A stretch of DNA of 64,000 nucleotides, from assembly GCF_001427605.1 (NCBI RefSeq), contig NZ_LMGZ01000012.1, positions 63,071 to 127,070 on the forward strand, given 5' to 3'. The DNA is from Devosia sp. Root635 (GTDB taxonomy: Bacteria > Pseudomonadota > Alphaproteobacteria > Rhizobiales > Devosiaceae). Under the pieces are notes generated by a model. It was not told where the DNA came from and ran no database searches. It saw nothing but the letters and a program-made list of their open reading frames with translations. Shown piece after piece: positions 1 to 8,529 of this stretch (position 1 is the first letter of the stretch; each line of letters starts with the position of its first letter). Position numbers and translations under genes: made by a program.

Positions 1-2034
1 CAGCAGCCGCGAGGGCAGCGACGGGCTGGTGCCGACACGATGGGCATAGGCGAGGATGACGCGCTCATTGCCCATGCCCTGGACGAAATCGTGCGCGGCC
101 TGTCCCTGCCGCCGCTCGGGCGGTTCGAGCCCGGCCGCCAGCCGCATGCCACGGCTGAGCCAGGGCCCCGGATCGGCGGTTTCGGGCCATTTGTCCTCGT
201 TGAGGGCGGCCATGATCAAGAGATCCGGGTTTTGCAGGCGTGCTTCGAGCTGCCCCCAGATCGCAATATCCTGCCGCCGGGTCTCGCGGGTTCGCACCTG
301 GAAGCCCACCATCAGCGCCTGCAATACGCGATCGAGTCCGCGCGGCGCGAAGGGGTGGCCGGCATCGGTCTGCGCCGCCATCTGTGCCGCCCACGCGGCC
401 AGTTCTTCCCGGCCCGGACTGTCGGCGCCATCGGCGGTCAATTCGAAACTGCGGAACAGCGCCTCGGCAAAGGCGCCGGCAGTGATGCTGGGCTGGGCCA
501 TGAGCGCCAGCAGGGGCGCCAGCGCCGCCTCGATCCGGTCGAGCAGCGCCTCGATGGGCTGGCGATGATGTTCGTGGAGCCGCTTGGCTGGATACTTGGT
601 GACCTTGGCAATATTGGCATCGAGCAAGGCCCGCAATCCTGCCAGGCCCGGCGGCGACCGCTGACCGCGCAGCAGGCCCAATTCGATATTGTCGGCCAGC
701 CGGGAGACCTCGTGGCGCGGCAGGCCGAACAGGGCAGCCCGGTTGCGCAGCAGGGCGATAAGGTCCACCGGGGAGCAGCCGCTATCGGCAAGGCACACGA
801 TCTGGCGCAGCAGCCTTCCCGCCGCAGACTGGAACAGCGGGGTGCCGGCGGCATCGTCGACCGCGATATCGAAGCGCCGGAGTTCGGCGGCGATGCGGCG
901 CGCCAGGTTGCGGTCGGGCGTGACGATGCCTACACTCTGCCGGTTTTCCAGCGCCTCCCGCGCGGCGAGCGCCACGGCGCGGGCCTCCTCATCCTCGTTG
1001 CGGGCGGCGATGATCGAGACCCCGACCGTGGCCATGCCATCCTCGATGGGCATGGCATGCGCCTTTTGCGCGGGCCAGCGCGTCGTGTCCTTGGCCAGGG
1101 CCATGGCGCGGTTGACCATGGTGGTGCGCGGACTGGGCATGTCGGCCAGTTCCACCACGGCGGTCGCCGGACTGCCTAGCTCGGCCAGCAATCGTGCCAA
1201 CTGATATTGCGGATGGCCTTGCGGATTATGCTCGCCGTCCAGCAGGTCGGCCTGGTCGGCGGCGCTCATGGTCGTATCGAGTCCCGGCAGCACGACGGCG
1301 CCGCGCGGCAAGGCATTGATGGCCTTGAGCAAGCGGGCGGTGGCGGGAATGGAGCCGGTCGAACCGGCGGCGATGACGGGCCGGTCGCCCCAGAGCAGGG
1401 GCGCGGCCTGCGCCTGCCGGTCGAGCCGCTGGCCGCGCAGGCGGGCGCCGTCCTCATGCGCCTTGTCACGCAGACGCTCGGGCCAATAGGTCAGCGCGAT
1501 ATCGAGGAAAGCCAGCGTCTGCTGCCAATAGGCGCCGAGATCGCCCGCCAGCTTGGGCACGATGGCGCGGATATCGGCGGCTTTGCGTTCCTCGGTCAGC
1601 AGGTCATCGATCAGCAGCCCGAGCGATTCGGACATGGAGAGAATTTCGGCGGCAGTGGGCGGGCTGGAAAAGGCCCGGCGGCCCTGTGGCGTATCGGCCC
1701 AGGCCGCCACCAGCCGCGACAGCACCAGCCGGCGTTCAAGCGGGCTCGCCGCCGGCAGAGGCGGAGTAACGTCGAAGGGCGGCAGGAACGGCTCTTCGTC
1801 CTCCACTTCGCCGCCGAAGGTGCGGATATCGGGCAGCAGGCCGCGATTGTCCTTGTGGCCGGCAAAGGCGTCGGCCAGAGCCAGCCGGGCGCGCCGGGTG
1901 GGCACGACGATGGTGACGTCGCTGAGCCAGAGCGGCTGGCTGCGATCCCAGCCGGCCAGCACTGTGCCATCCATCACCTTGTCGGCGAGGGTGGCAAGGA
2001 ACCTGGCATGGGGGGCGATGGAATAAAGCGTCAT
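1..2034 (-). CDS. addB: AddB, subunit of the AddAB helicase-nuclease (partial)
   Basis: AddB works with AddA to process DNA double-strand ends for RecA-dependent repair in bacteria that lack RecBCD. The frame is open from an ATG at 2034 to the window edge (678 codons). The family is about 1000 residues, so the C-terminal nuclease part lies outside the window. The N-terminus (MTLYSIAPHARFLATLADKV) and an internal IRTFGGEVEDEEPF-like stretch are typical of alphaproteobacterial AddB. The start overlaps the stop of the upstream nucleotidyltransferase gene (ATGA), so the two are translationally coupled. The addA gene would be expected just beyond the window edge. The identification rests on family resemblance by eye. 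Confidence 0.85.
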   Translation of the reverse strand, partial: MTLYSIAPHARFLATLADKVMDGTVLAGWDRSQPLWLSDVTIVVPTRRARLALADAFAGHKDNRGLLPDIRTFGGEVEDEEPFLPPFDVTPPLPAASPLERRLVLSRLVAAWADTPQGRRAFSSPPTAAEILSMSESLGLLIDDLLTEERKAADIRAIVPKLAGDLGAYWQQTLAFLDIALTYWPERLRDKAHEDGARLRGQRLDRQAQAAPLLWGDRPVIAAGSTGSIPATARLLKAINALPRGAVVLPGLDTTMSAADQADLLDGEHNPQGHPQYQLARLLAELGSPATAVVELADMPSPRTTMVNRAMALAKDTTRWPAQKAHAMPIEDGMATVGVSIIAARNEDEEARAVALAAREALENRQSVGIVTPDRNLARRIAAELRRFDIAVDDAAGTPLFQSAAGRLLRQIVCLADSGCSPVDLIALLRNRAALFGLPRHEVSRLADNIELGLLRGQRSPPGLAGLRALLDANIAKVTKYPAKRLHEHHRQPIEALLDRIEAALAPLLALMAQPSITAGAFAEALFRSFELTADGADSPGREELAAWAAQMAAQTDAGHPFAPRGLDRVLQALMVGFQVRTRETRRQDIAIWGQLEARLQNPDLLIMAALNEDKWPETADPGPWLSRGMRLAAGLEPPERRQGQAAHDFVQGMGNERVILAYAHRVGTSPSLPSRLL

Positions 2035-2723
2035 GGCGCCAGCAGCCGTTCGGTTTCGGCCAGGGCCGCCGCATCGCCGACATGGAACCAGGGCGCATCG
2101 AGCACCACGCCGAAGAGCGTCTCGCGCTCCAGCGCCGCCTCGAACAGATCGGTGAGCGGGAAGGCGCCATCGGGCGTGCCCTCGAACAGGCTTTTGCCGA
2201 GCAGGGCCACCCCGGCATAGATCACTGGCGCGCCATAGTCGCGGGTGACTTCGCCCTGCGGCGACAGGCAGAAATCATGGCTGCGGGCAAAGCCGGTGGC
2301 GTTGCGCGGATGCACGCAAAGCAGCACGATATCGTGGGGACCGCCATAGCGGGCGAGCATCCGCGCCAGCGGCGCATCGCTGCCCGGCGGCCAGAAGGCG
2401 TCGGTATTCATCACCAGGATGGGGTCGGAATGCAGCATGGGCAAAGCCCGCTTCACCCCGCCGCCCGTGCCCAGCAAGTCATCCTCGCGGCTGACCTTCA
2501 GCAACCCGCCGAAATGGGCGAGAATCTGGTCGGCGCGGTAATGGGCATTGGCGACGAAGCGTTTCGCCCCCTCTGCCCGCGCATTGGCCATGATGCGCTC
2601 GATGAGGGGAATGCCCGCTACCGGCACCAGCGGCTTGGGCAGGTTCTCGGTGATCGGCCGCAGCCGTGTACCGAGGCCCGCGGCCAGCAGCATCACGTCG
2701 GGGAATCGGGCGGCTTCGGTCAT
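2031..2723 (-). CDS. MurU-like sugar-1-phosphate nucleotidyltransferase
   Basis: Predicted cytoplasmic nucleotidyltransferase of 230 aa, the normal length for the MurU type, which makes UDP-MurNAc from MurNAc-1-phosphate during peptidoglycan recycling. The N-terminus holds the family signature LLAAGLGTRLRPITENLPKP (residues 12-31), with the nucleotide-binding G-x-G-T-R and the later Lys-Pro. GTGGG and MNTDAFW follow as the substrate and metal sites. It overlaps addB by four bases, an arrangement common in Rhizobiales. The usual upstream partners (tsaE or an AmgK-type kinase) are absent; a repeat element and an unrelated ABC operon lie there instead. The substrate is inferred from the family and not proven. 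Confidence 0.82.
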   Translation of the reverse strand: MTEAARFPDVMLLAAGLGTRLRPITENLPKPLVPVAGIPLIERIMANARAEGAKRFVANAHYRADQILAHFGGLLKVSREDDLLGTGGGVKRALPMLHSDPILVMNTDAFWPPGSDAPLARMLARYGGPHDIVLLCVHPRNATGFARSHDFCLSPQGEVTRDYGAPVIYAGVALLGKSLFEGTPDGAFPLTDLFEAALERETLFGVVLDAPWFHVGDAAALAETERLLAP

Positions 2724-2768
2724 GAGCGGATATGACCGGGGGAAGGCCGGGATGTCCAGTCCACTGAC

Positions 2769-2960
2769 CCCACCCTCCCCCTTGAGGGGAGGGTAGCGAA
2801 GCTGGGCCGATAGGCCCTAGCGGAGCTAGGGAGGGGGTGTCGGCGCTGGCCGCAAGCATTGCGTTCGCGGATAGCTCGACACCCCCTCCCTGCTCGATTC
2901 AACGGACTTAGCTGAAGCTAAGTCCTATCTCGCTTCCCTCCCCTCAAGGGGGAGGGTGGG
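2769..2960. repeat. Intergenic repeat family A, copy 1
   Basis: A 192-bp element with perfect 25-bp terminal inverted repeats (2769-2793 and 2936-2960, starting CCCACCCTCCCCCTTGAGGG). Each arm is itself palindromic. An internal hairpin lies at 2904-2925 (GGACTTAGC / GCTAAGTCC). The same element recurs at 10732-10912 and, in a variant form, at 5242-5389. It sits between the start of the nucleotidyltransferase gene and the end of the ABC permease gene. Confidence 0.85.
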
Positions 2961-2979
2961 TCTGGTTGTTGCGGAGCCC

Positions 2980-3873
2980 TCAATTATCATTGCTCCGCCG
3001 CCGATATTCACTCCCCAGATACATCAGCACCAGCGAGAAAACCACGCCGATACCGACCTGGGTCCAGTCGACCCGGTTCAGCAGGTCGGTGGCATAGAGC
3101 AGGCCGTTGAACGGCGCGGTGCCGGCGAACCAGGCGTCGATATAGCCATCCTCGATCAGCGGGAAACTGGAGCGGTAGCTGAGATAGTCCCAGGTGCGGG
3201 TAGTGAAGGGGTGCAGCCCGCCAAGCGTCACCCATTCTAGCGTGGCGACGATGGCCGGCAGCACCAGCGATACCGGGATAGCCCAGCGGCCGATGGCCGT
3301 GGCCAGGCCCCCCACCAGCGCCAAATAGGGCAGATACCAGATGAGCCCGACCGCGAAGCTGACCAGGATGGCCAGCGCCACCTGAACATAGACCATGGCG
3401 ATGCCGCCCAGGGCAGCAACCGTGCCGGTGCCGTTGATCAGCATGGTGACATAGGCCACGCCATAGAGCAGCAACCCACTGAGCAAAGCCACGGCATAGA
3501 CCGTGCCCGGCAGGATGGTGAGGGCCGCCACCAGCTTGGAGAGCAGCATCCTGAAATCGCCGACCGGCATGGACTTCCAGAACAGCATGGCATTGTTGCG
3601 CTTGTCGGCGGCAAAGCCGTCGGCCGCGTAGAAGAACAAGGTCGCCATCAGGTAGAAGGACCAGCCGACGCCGAAGCCGAGAAAGCCCATTTCATAGATG
3701 CGCAGGGGCGCGACCGTGAGCATGGCGCCGGAGAAACGCGCATCGACCCGCCCGACCGTGAAGGCCAGGATGGTGGCGCCGAACAGCACCGCCACCAGCA
3801 GCAGCGGGCCGATGAGGAACGCCCCGCGATGCTCGATCAGCTCGCGGTGGACCAGAGCGGTGAAAGCCTTCAT
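2980..3873 (-). CDS. ABC-2 type transporter permease
   Basis: Integral membrane protein of 297 aa with about six hydrophobic segments (around residues 20-40, 65-85, 110-135, 145-180, 185-215 and 270-288). It has the layout of ABC-2 permeases that pair with a separate ATPase. It is the last gene of a three-gene operon (regulator, ATPase, permease) with ATGA overlaps at both junctions. This layout is typical of YtrA-regulated exporters that handle cell-envelope stress or antimicrobial compounds. The actual substrate cannot be read from the sequence. Confidence 0.8.
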   Translation of the reverse strand: MKAFTALVHRELIEHRGAFLIGPLLLVAVLFGATILAFTVGRVDARFSGAMLTVAPLRIYEMGFLGFGVGWSFYLMATLFFYAADGFAADKRNNAMLFWKSMPVGDFRMLLSKLVAALTILPGTVYAVALLSGLLLYGVAYVTMLINGTGTVAALGGIAMVYVQVALAILVSFAVGLIWYLPYLALVGGLATAIGRWAIPVSLVLPAIVATLEWVTLGGLHPFTTRTWDYLSYRSSFPLIEDGYIDAWFAGTAPFNGLLYATDLLNRVDWTQVGIGVVFSLVLMYLGSEYRRRSNDN

Positions 3874-4778
3874 CGGGCACTCTCCGGGTTGGCGGTCGGC
3901 CGCTGCATCAGGGCGACGAACAGGTCGGAAAGGGTCGGGGTCGAGAGCTTGCCCAGGGGTTCGAGCAGGTCGCGATCGACGCCGTCGAAGATCATCACCG
4001 TCTGGCCGAAGCGGGTTTCCTCATAGACCGGATGATGGGCGCGAGCGGCGGCCTGGCCGTCGGCATCGTTGACCACCAGCTGGGTGAACTTGTCGTTCAC
4101 GGTTTCCATCTGCATGTGCAGGATCAGTTCGCCATCGCGGATGAACATGATGTCGGAGAGCATGAACTCGATCTCGTCCACCTGGTGGGTGGTGATGAGC
4201 AGGGTGCGCTCCTCGGTCATGTAGTCTTCCAGCAGCCGCCGGTAGAAGCGCTTGCGATAGGTGATGTCGAGGCCGAGCGTCGGTTCGTCCAGCACCAGGA
4301 GCTTCGCGTCGATGGCCATCACCACCGCCAGGTGCAACTGGGCGATCATGCCCTTACTGAGGTGCTTGATTTTCATCTCGGGCTTGATGTCGGTGCCTTC
4401 GAGGAAGCTGCGCGCCTTGTCCTGCGAAAAATTGGGATGGATGTTGGTGAGCAAGGCGAACAGCTCGCGCACCCGCAGGAACCGCGGCAGGCTGGCCACG
4501 TCGGAGATGAAGGCGACATTCTCCATCAGCTTGGCGCGCCGGGCGAAGGGGTCTTCCCCCAGCACCCGGATAGTGCCTTCGCAATTGGTCAGGCCCAGCA
4601 TGGCGTTGAGCGTCGTGGTCTTGCCCGCGCCGTTATGGCCGATCAGGCCATAGATGCGGCCGGGGGGAATGTCGAAATCGAGCCCATGCAGGATTTCCTT
4701 GCGGCCGAAGCTCTTGCGCAGGCCGCGGGCGGAAACGATAGGCTCGATATCGAGGGAAGCGGTGGAAAGGTCAGTCAT
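3870..4778 (-). CDS. ABC transporter ATP-binding protein
   Basis: Cytoplasmic ATPase of 302 aa that should power the permease encoded just downstream. Visible motifs are Walker A GHNGAGKTT (residues 47-55), an ABC signature in the form HLSKGM, Walker B KLLVLDEPTLGLD with its D-loop, and the switch histidine in LITTHQVDE. About 80 residues after the nucleotide-binding domain form a C-terminal extension of the kind seen in exporters. It overlaps the regulator gene upstream (4775-4778) and the permease gene downstream (3870-3873). Confidence 0.9.
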   Translation of the reverse strand: MTDLSTASLDIEPIVSARGLRKSFGRKEILHGLDFDIPPGRIYGLIGHNGAGKTTTLNAMLGLTNCEGTIRVLGEDPFARRAKLMENVAFISDVASLPRFLRVRELFALLTNIHPNFSQDKARSFLEGTDIKPEMKIKHLSKGMIAQLHLAVVMAIDAKLLVLDEPTLGLDITYRKRFYRRLLEDYMTEERTLLITTHQVDEIEFMLSDIMFIRDGELILHMQMETVNDKFTQLVVNDADGQAAARAHHPVYEETRFGQTVMIFDGVDRDLLEPLGKLSTPTLSDLFVALMQRPTANPESAR

Positions 4779-5146
4779 TTTTCCGCACCTTTGGTGGCAG
4801 TGGAACCGGACAGCAGGGTCTGGAGATCGAGATCGAGCGCCTTGATCTGGGCGGCGATGCGCGGCCAGTCCTCTTTCAGAAACTTGTCGCGTTCATGAGC
4901 GAGCAACTCGGCCCGCGCTCCGGTTTTTACGAACATCCCCAGTCCTCTGCGTTTTTCGACCACGCCGACATCGACCAAAGCCTCGAAAGCCCTGGTGACC
5001 GTGAGCGGATTGACCGAAAGATCGGCGGCGATCTGGCGGACCGAGGGCAGTGCCTCGCCCTCCCCGACCGATCCGCGCAGGATCATCTCGGCAAGCCGCT
5101 GCCGGATCTGCACGAAGATCGGCTGGCTGGTGTGAAAGTCATCCAT
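4775..5146 (-). CDS. GntR-family regulator, YtrA subfamily
   Basis: Short regulator of 123 aa with an N-terminal winged helix (residues 8-75: PIFVQIRQRLAEMILRGSV, then LPSVRQIAADLSVNPLTVTR). Only a short helical C-terminus follows, without a large ligand domain, which defines the YtrA subfamily. These regulators usually repress their own operon with the linked ABC transporter. An inverted repeat just upstream (5161-5186) fits an autoregulatory operator. It is the first gene of a tightly overlapping three-gene operon. Confidence 0.88.
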   Translation of the reverse strand: MDDFHTSQPIFVQIRQRLAEMILRGSVGEGEALPSVRQIAADLSVNPLTVTRAFEALVDVGVVEKRRGLGMFVKTGARAELLAHERDKFLKEDWPRIAAQIKALDLDLQTLLSGSTATKGAEK

Positions 5147-5160
5147 GTGTGGTGCCTATG

Positions 5161-5186
5161 TAGTGTGATAGTCTTGTAGCACACTA
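5161..5186. promoter_or_regulatory. Likely operator of the YtrA-type regulator
   Basis: Inverted repeat TAGTGTG (5161-5167) and CACACTA (5180-5186) with a 12-base spacer, 15 bases upstream of the regulator start codon. A spaced dyad directly before a YtrA-type gene is the known arrangement for autorepression. The assignment is from position and symmetry only. Confidence 0.6.
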
Positions 5187-5241
5187 AAACGATGAGTCAA
5201 GAGGTGTCAGGATCGCGGCTCTGCCAAAAGCACCGGCCGGA

Positions 5242-5389
5242 CTCCCTCCCCCTTGTGGGGAGGGAGTGAGGGTGGGGGTGTCGAGCTGTCCGCAAATTCG
5301 ATGGGCGACAGACCGCCGACACCCCCACCTCAGCTCTGCTACGGCCCCGCGGGCCGAGCGGCGCTACCCTCCCCACAAGGGGGAGGGAG
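5242..5389. repeat. Intergenic repeat family A, variant copy 2
   Basis: An element of about 148 bp whose ends are matching palindromes around CCCTCCCCCTTGTGGGGAGG (left, from 5242) and its inverse (right, to 5389). The interior shares the GGTGGGGGTGTCG and CGACACCCCCACC modules of copies 1 and 3. It lies between the operator region of the YtrA operon and the end of the histidine kinase gene. Confidence 0.8.
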
Positions 5390-5404
5390 CGAAAGAGCCG
5401 GCGG

Positions 5405-7219
5405 TCAAGCGTCGAGCAGCCTTTGCGGCAGGGTCAGCCGCAGCAATGCCCCGCCTTCCAGGCGTTCGAAGCTGGCAGCGCCGCCAATGGCGCTGGCGCG
5501 GCGGTGCATGTTGCTGAGGCCGTGGCCGGGCCGGGCGGGCTCGCCGGCGACGCCGTCATTGACCACGGCGATCACCGCCGCGCCGTCGCTGCCCGCGCGC
5601 CCCTCGATGCGGATATGGCGGGCCGGGCCATGCTTGAGCGCATTGGTCACCGCCTCCTGCATGATGCGCAAAACCGACAGCGCATTGCCCGGCGTCACGC
5701 CGCCGATTTCGGGCAGTTTCTCCATCGACCAGTCGAGGCCCACGCCGAGCCGGCGCAGTTGCGGCTCCAGCCGCTCGCGAAAGCCGGCCAGAGCCAGCGG
5801 CAAATCCTCCTCGCCGATATCGAGCGAATTGATCACCAGCCGCAGGTCATCGAGCGCCGCGCGGGCCGAGCGCTCGATGGTGGGTGCATCGGCGCCGCGC
5901 TCGCTGAGAGCGATGATGGAGACCAGATGCCCGCTCAATCCGTCATGCAGATCCCGCGTCAGCCGCTGCCGCTCCTCCTCGCGTACCGCCTCGGCGGCGC
6001 GGCGGCGTTCGCGCTCATGCAGGGCCGACAATTGCCGCTCCTGTTCCGACAGCTTGTGGCGCAGCACATCGTTGGCCAGGTCGAGGCTGTTGAGGCTGTT
6101 GGCCAGCCGCCGCATCAGCACCACGACGATGGTCAGCAGGGTCAGCGGGCGCACGTAGTTGGTCAGCAGGAACGGCGCTTCGCGCAGGCCGGTCACCACC
6201 AGCAGGTCGCCCAGGCCGATCCAGGCGACGAGAAAGAAGGGCACGGCGAGCAGGCCCTGGTCCCAGCGCCGGGTGCGGACGAAATTGGCCGCCAGCAGCA
6301 CGCTCGCCACCACATGGCCGCCAATGGCGATCATGGCGCTGATGCCGGTGACCAGCAGCGGGTTCGGCGCCAGCAGCAGCCCCAGGCCGAGCAGCAGCAG
6401 CGGCAGCACGCAGATGGCCGGCATCAGCCAGCGCGGCACCGGCCGTTCGGCTACCGCAAAAGCCACGCCGAGCGCCATGAGGCCGAAGGCGCACATCAGC
6501 ACATGCTGGGCCGGGGCCAGCGCGTCGAGCCCGTCCAGCACATGGCCGAGATCGAGCAGGGTGGCCAGCAGGGTCGTGCTGCCGATCAGCGCCAGCCAGC
6601 GGAATAGCGGATCGTGCCGGCGCGCGCTCCACAGCGTCAACAGGCCCAGCAGCACCACCAGATGCAGCACGAAGGCGGCGATGCGCCCCTGCCCGGCCAT
6701 GGCCAGCGTCAGCCAGGGCGAACGGCCCAGCCCGGCGCCGGATTCGAGATAGACCGGGCTCAGGTAGAACGGGATGGAGGCGTCGTTGCGCAGCAGGGTC
6801 AGCACCATGCGGTTCTGCCCGGCATGCAGGAAATCGGGCGGCACGCGCAGGAGAGCCGTCGCACCCTGGGACGGTTGCTGCCAGGGCGAATCGGGCGGCA
6901 TCTGCACCGCCCGGCCGTTCACCGTGACCGAGAGCTGATGCCGCACCGCCGGGACATACAGCGTCTGCGGCCGATCGGGGGCCGATGGCAACTCGAAAGC
7001 CAGCGCATAGCGGGCGACCGAGCGCCCCGGCGCCACTGTCCGCACGGTATCGGGCAGGGTCACCGCCTGTACCGGACCGTCATCGAGCACCAATGCCGCC
7101 TGATCGATCCTCAGCCCGCCCGCCGGCAAAGGCAGGTGCAGCCAGGCCGGCATGGTGGCCAGCAGCAGCGTCAGCAGCAACAGGAACGCCGCCGGCCATG
7201 CCAGTCCGGCCGGCCTCAC
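5405..7219 (-). CDS. Membrane sensor histidine kinase, HisKA_3 (NarL-partner) type
   Basis: Sensor kinase of 604 aa. The start is GTG at 7219, overlapping the stop of the upstream response regulator (GTGA); an upstream frame extension would run inside the regulator gene. The order is: one N-terminal membrane segment; a periplasmic domain of about 170 residues rich in predicted strands; about seven membrane segments; a short coiled coil; a dimerisation domain with phospho-acceptor His in RLTRDLHDGLSGH; and a HATPase domain (NALKHG, then GHGLSNMHRRA). The layout resembles 7TMR-DISM sensors. It should phosphorylate the NarL-type regulator encoded immediately upstream. The signal is unknown. Confidence 0.88.
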   Translation of the reverse strand: MRPAGLAWPAAFLLLLTLLLATMPAWLHLPLPAGGLRIDQAALVLDDGPVQAVTLPDTVRTVAPGRSVARYALAFELPSAPDRPQTLYVPAVRHQLSVTVNGRAVQMPPDSPWQQPSQGATALLRVPPDFLHAGQNRMVLTLLRNDASIPFYLSPVYLESGAGLGRSPWLTLAMAGQGRIAAFVLHLVVLLGLLTLWSARRHDPLFRWLALIGSTTLLATLLDLGHVLDGLDALAPAQHVLMCAFGLMALGVAFAVAERPVPRWLMPAICVLPLLLLGLGLLLAPNPLLVTGISAMIAIGGHVVASVLLAANFVRTRRWDQGLLAVPFFLVAWIGLGDLLVVTGLREAPFLLTNYVRPLTLLTIVVVLMRRLANSLNSLDLANDVLRHKLSEQERQLSALHERERRRAAEAVREEERQRLTRDLHDGLSGHLVSIIALSERGADAPTIERSARAALDDLRLVINSLDIGEEDLPLALAGFRERLEPQLRRLGVGLDWSMEKLPEIGGVTPGNALSVLRIMQEAVTNALKHGPARHIRIEGRAGSDGAAVIAVVNDGVAGEPARPGHGLSNMHRRASAIGGAASFERLEGGALLRLTLPQRLLDA

Positions 7220-7890
7220 AGGCGGATCAGCCCCAGCCGCGCCGCCTCGAACACCGCCTCGCTGCGGTTGGAGGCTTGCAGCTTGCGGTAGATATTGCGG
7301 ATATGCACCGGCACGGTCTGGCGCGACATGCCCAGCCGCTCGGCCAGCTCGCCATAGGTGAAGCCCTTGGCGACGCCCCACAGAATGTCCATTTCGCGCG
7401 GTGTCAGGCTCGGCCTGTCCTCGACCGGCGCGGCCATTTCGCCGCGCTCGGACAGTCGCCGCACCAGCACGCGGGCGATGCGCGAGGAAATGGGCGAGCG
7501 CCCGGCCATCAGGTCGGTGATGGCGTCGATGAGATCAAGCGAATCGGCATCCTTGAGCAAATAGCCCGCCGCCCCCGCCTCGATGGCGTCGAGCACCGAG
7601 CGTTCGTCGGTGAGCACCGATATCACCATGGATTCGGCCTGCGGGCGCAGCTTACCCACCAGCCGTATCGCCTCGATGCCATTGCCGTCGGGCAGCTTGA
7701 GGTCGGTGACCAGCAGGTCGAAGCTCTGCGCCTCTATCGCCGCCACCGCCTCGGCCAGCGTGGCGCAATCGGCGACCAGCGTGGCGCCCGGCCAGCCGGT
7801 GATGATCGCGGCCAGCCGGCGGCGGATCGGCTCGTCATCCTCGACCAGAACGATCCGCAACGGTTCAGTCGCGCGCCGTGCGTCCGTCAT
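7216..7890 (-). CDS. NarL/FixJ-type response regulator
   Basis: Regulator of 224 aa: receiver domain (VLVEDDEP acidic pair, phospho-acceptor Asp in LLVTDLKLPDGNG, Lys in YLLKDAD) followed by a LuxR-type HTH (LTPREMDILWGVAKGFTYGE, then RLGMSRQTVPVHIRNIYRKL). ATG at 7890 is preferred over longer in-frame starts because the receiver begins about 15 residues later and purine-rich GGGGGA/GGGAGG precedes it. It is the first gene of a two-gene operon with the kinase. The interval 7891-8036 between it and the divergent gene should hold both promoters. Confidence 0.9.
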   Translation of the reverse strand: MTDARRATEPLRIVLVEDDEPIRRRLAAIITGWPGATLVADCATLAEAVAAIEAQSFDLLVTDLKLPDGNGIEAIRLVGKLRPQAESMVISVLTDERSVLDAIEAGAAGYLLKDADSLDLIDAITDLMAGRSPISSRIARVLVRRLSERGEMAAPVEDRPSLTPREMDILWGVAKGFTYGELAERLGMSRQTVPVHIRNIYRKLQASNRSEAVFEAARLGLIRL

Positions 7891-8036
7891 GCCTCCCGCG
7901 TCCCCCAGAGCGTCGTTCAGCCGAACTATAGTCAGCCGGACCGACTGCCGCATACCCCTTTCATGGTATGCCGCCGCTGACCACGCGCGCCTATGGTCCG
8001 GCCCCAGGGCCTGATTGGCCAAGGGGGGATGGGACC

Positions 8037-8522
8037 ATGATCGGATTTATGCGGCGCATGCGGCTGCGGCTGCTGGGGGCCTTCAGCGCCTGGCTACCGG
8101 CCAGCGACACCACCATCGTCACCCTGCGGCCGATGCCGGGGGAACTGCATCGGGACGGGCGGCCCACCGAGGCATTCTGGCAGCAGCTGGTCGCGCTTTG
8201 CGGCGAAGCCTGGCTGGTCGGCGCTGGCCATTCGTCGCTGCTGCCCACCAGCCCGACTATGGATTTCATCTCGGCAACGGGGCGCAAGCCGCTGCGGCCC
8301 TTCGGCAAACTTGTCGTCGTCACCGAACTCGCCATGTTCGATCCCGAGGGGCCGCGCCTGCTGCATCTGGTCTGCACCACCGATGGCGTGGCCGTGGCCA
8401 CGGCGACAAGCCAGGTGACGCTGGCCATGCCCATGCTGGCGCAACCGGCGACCCGGACGCTGGTCCGGGCGGGCGACCGCGTCGGCAGCCAGCTCAAATC
8501 GGTATCGGTCCTGACCCGCTAG
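8037..8522 (+). CDS. Hypothetical protein
   Basis: Protein of 161 aa that I do not recognise. It starts at ATG 8037 behind a clear AGGGGGGA ribosome site and a short basic N-terminus (MIGFMRRMRLRL). No signal peptide or membrane segment is evident. The central region alternates hydrophobic residues (LVVVTELAMFD, LLHLVCTTDGVAVATATSQV), which could be a small beta-rich fold such as a hotdog, but this is a weak guess. It is divergent from the response regulator gene and convergent with the TadG-like gene, whose stop is only 7 bases away. Confidence 0.55.
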   Translation: MIGFMRRMRLRLLGAFSAWLPASDTTIVTLRPMPGELHRDGRPTEAFWQQLVALCGEAWLVGAGHSSLLPTSPTMDFISATGRKPLRPFGKLVVVTELAMFDPEGPRLLHLVCTTDGVAVATATSQVTLAMPMLAQPATRTLVRAGDRVGSQLKSVSVLTR

Positions 8523-8529
8523 GAGACTG

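Noticed and set aside
2740..2980. Possible CRISPR array from repeated GC palindromes
   Set aside because: The repeats are inverted, unequal in spacing and dispersed over the window; there are no unique spacers of constant length and no cas genes.
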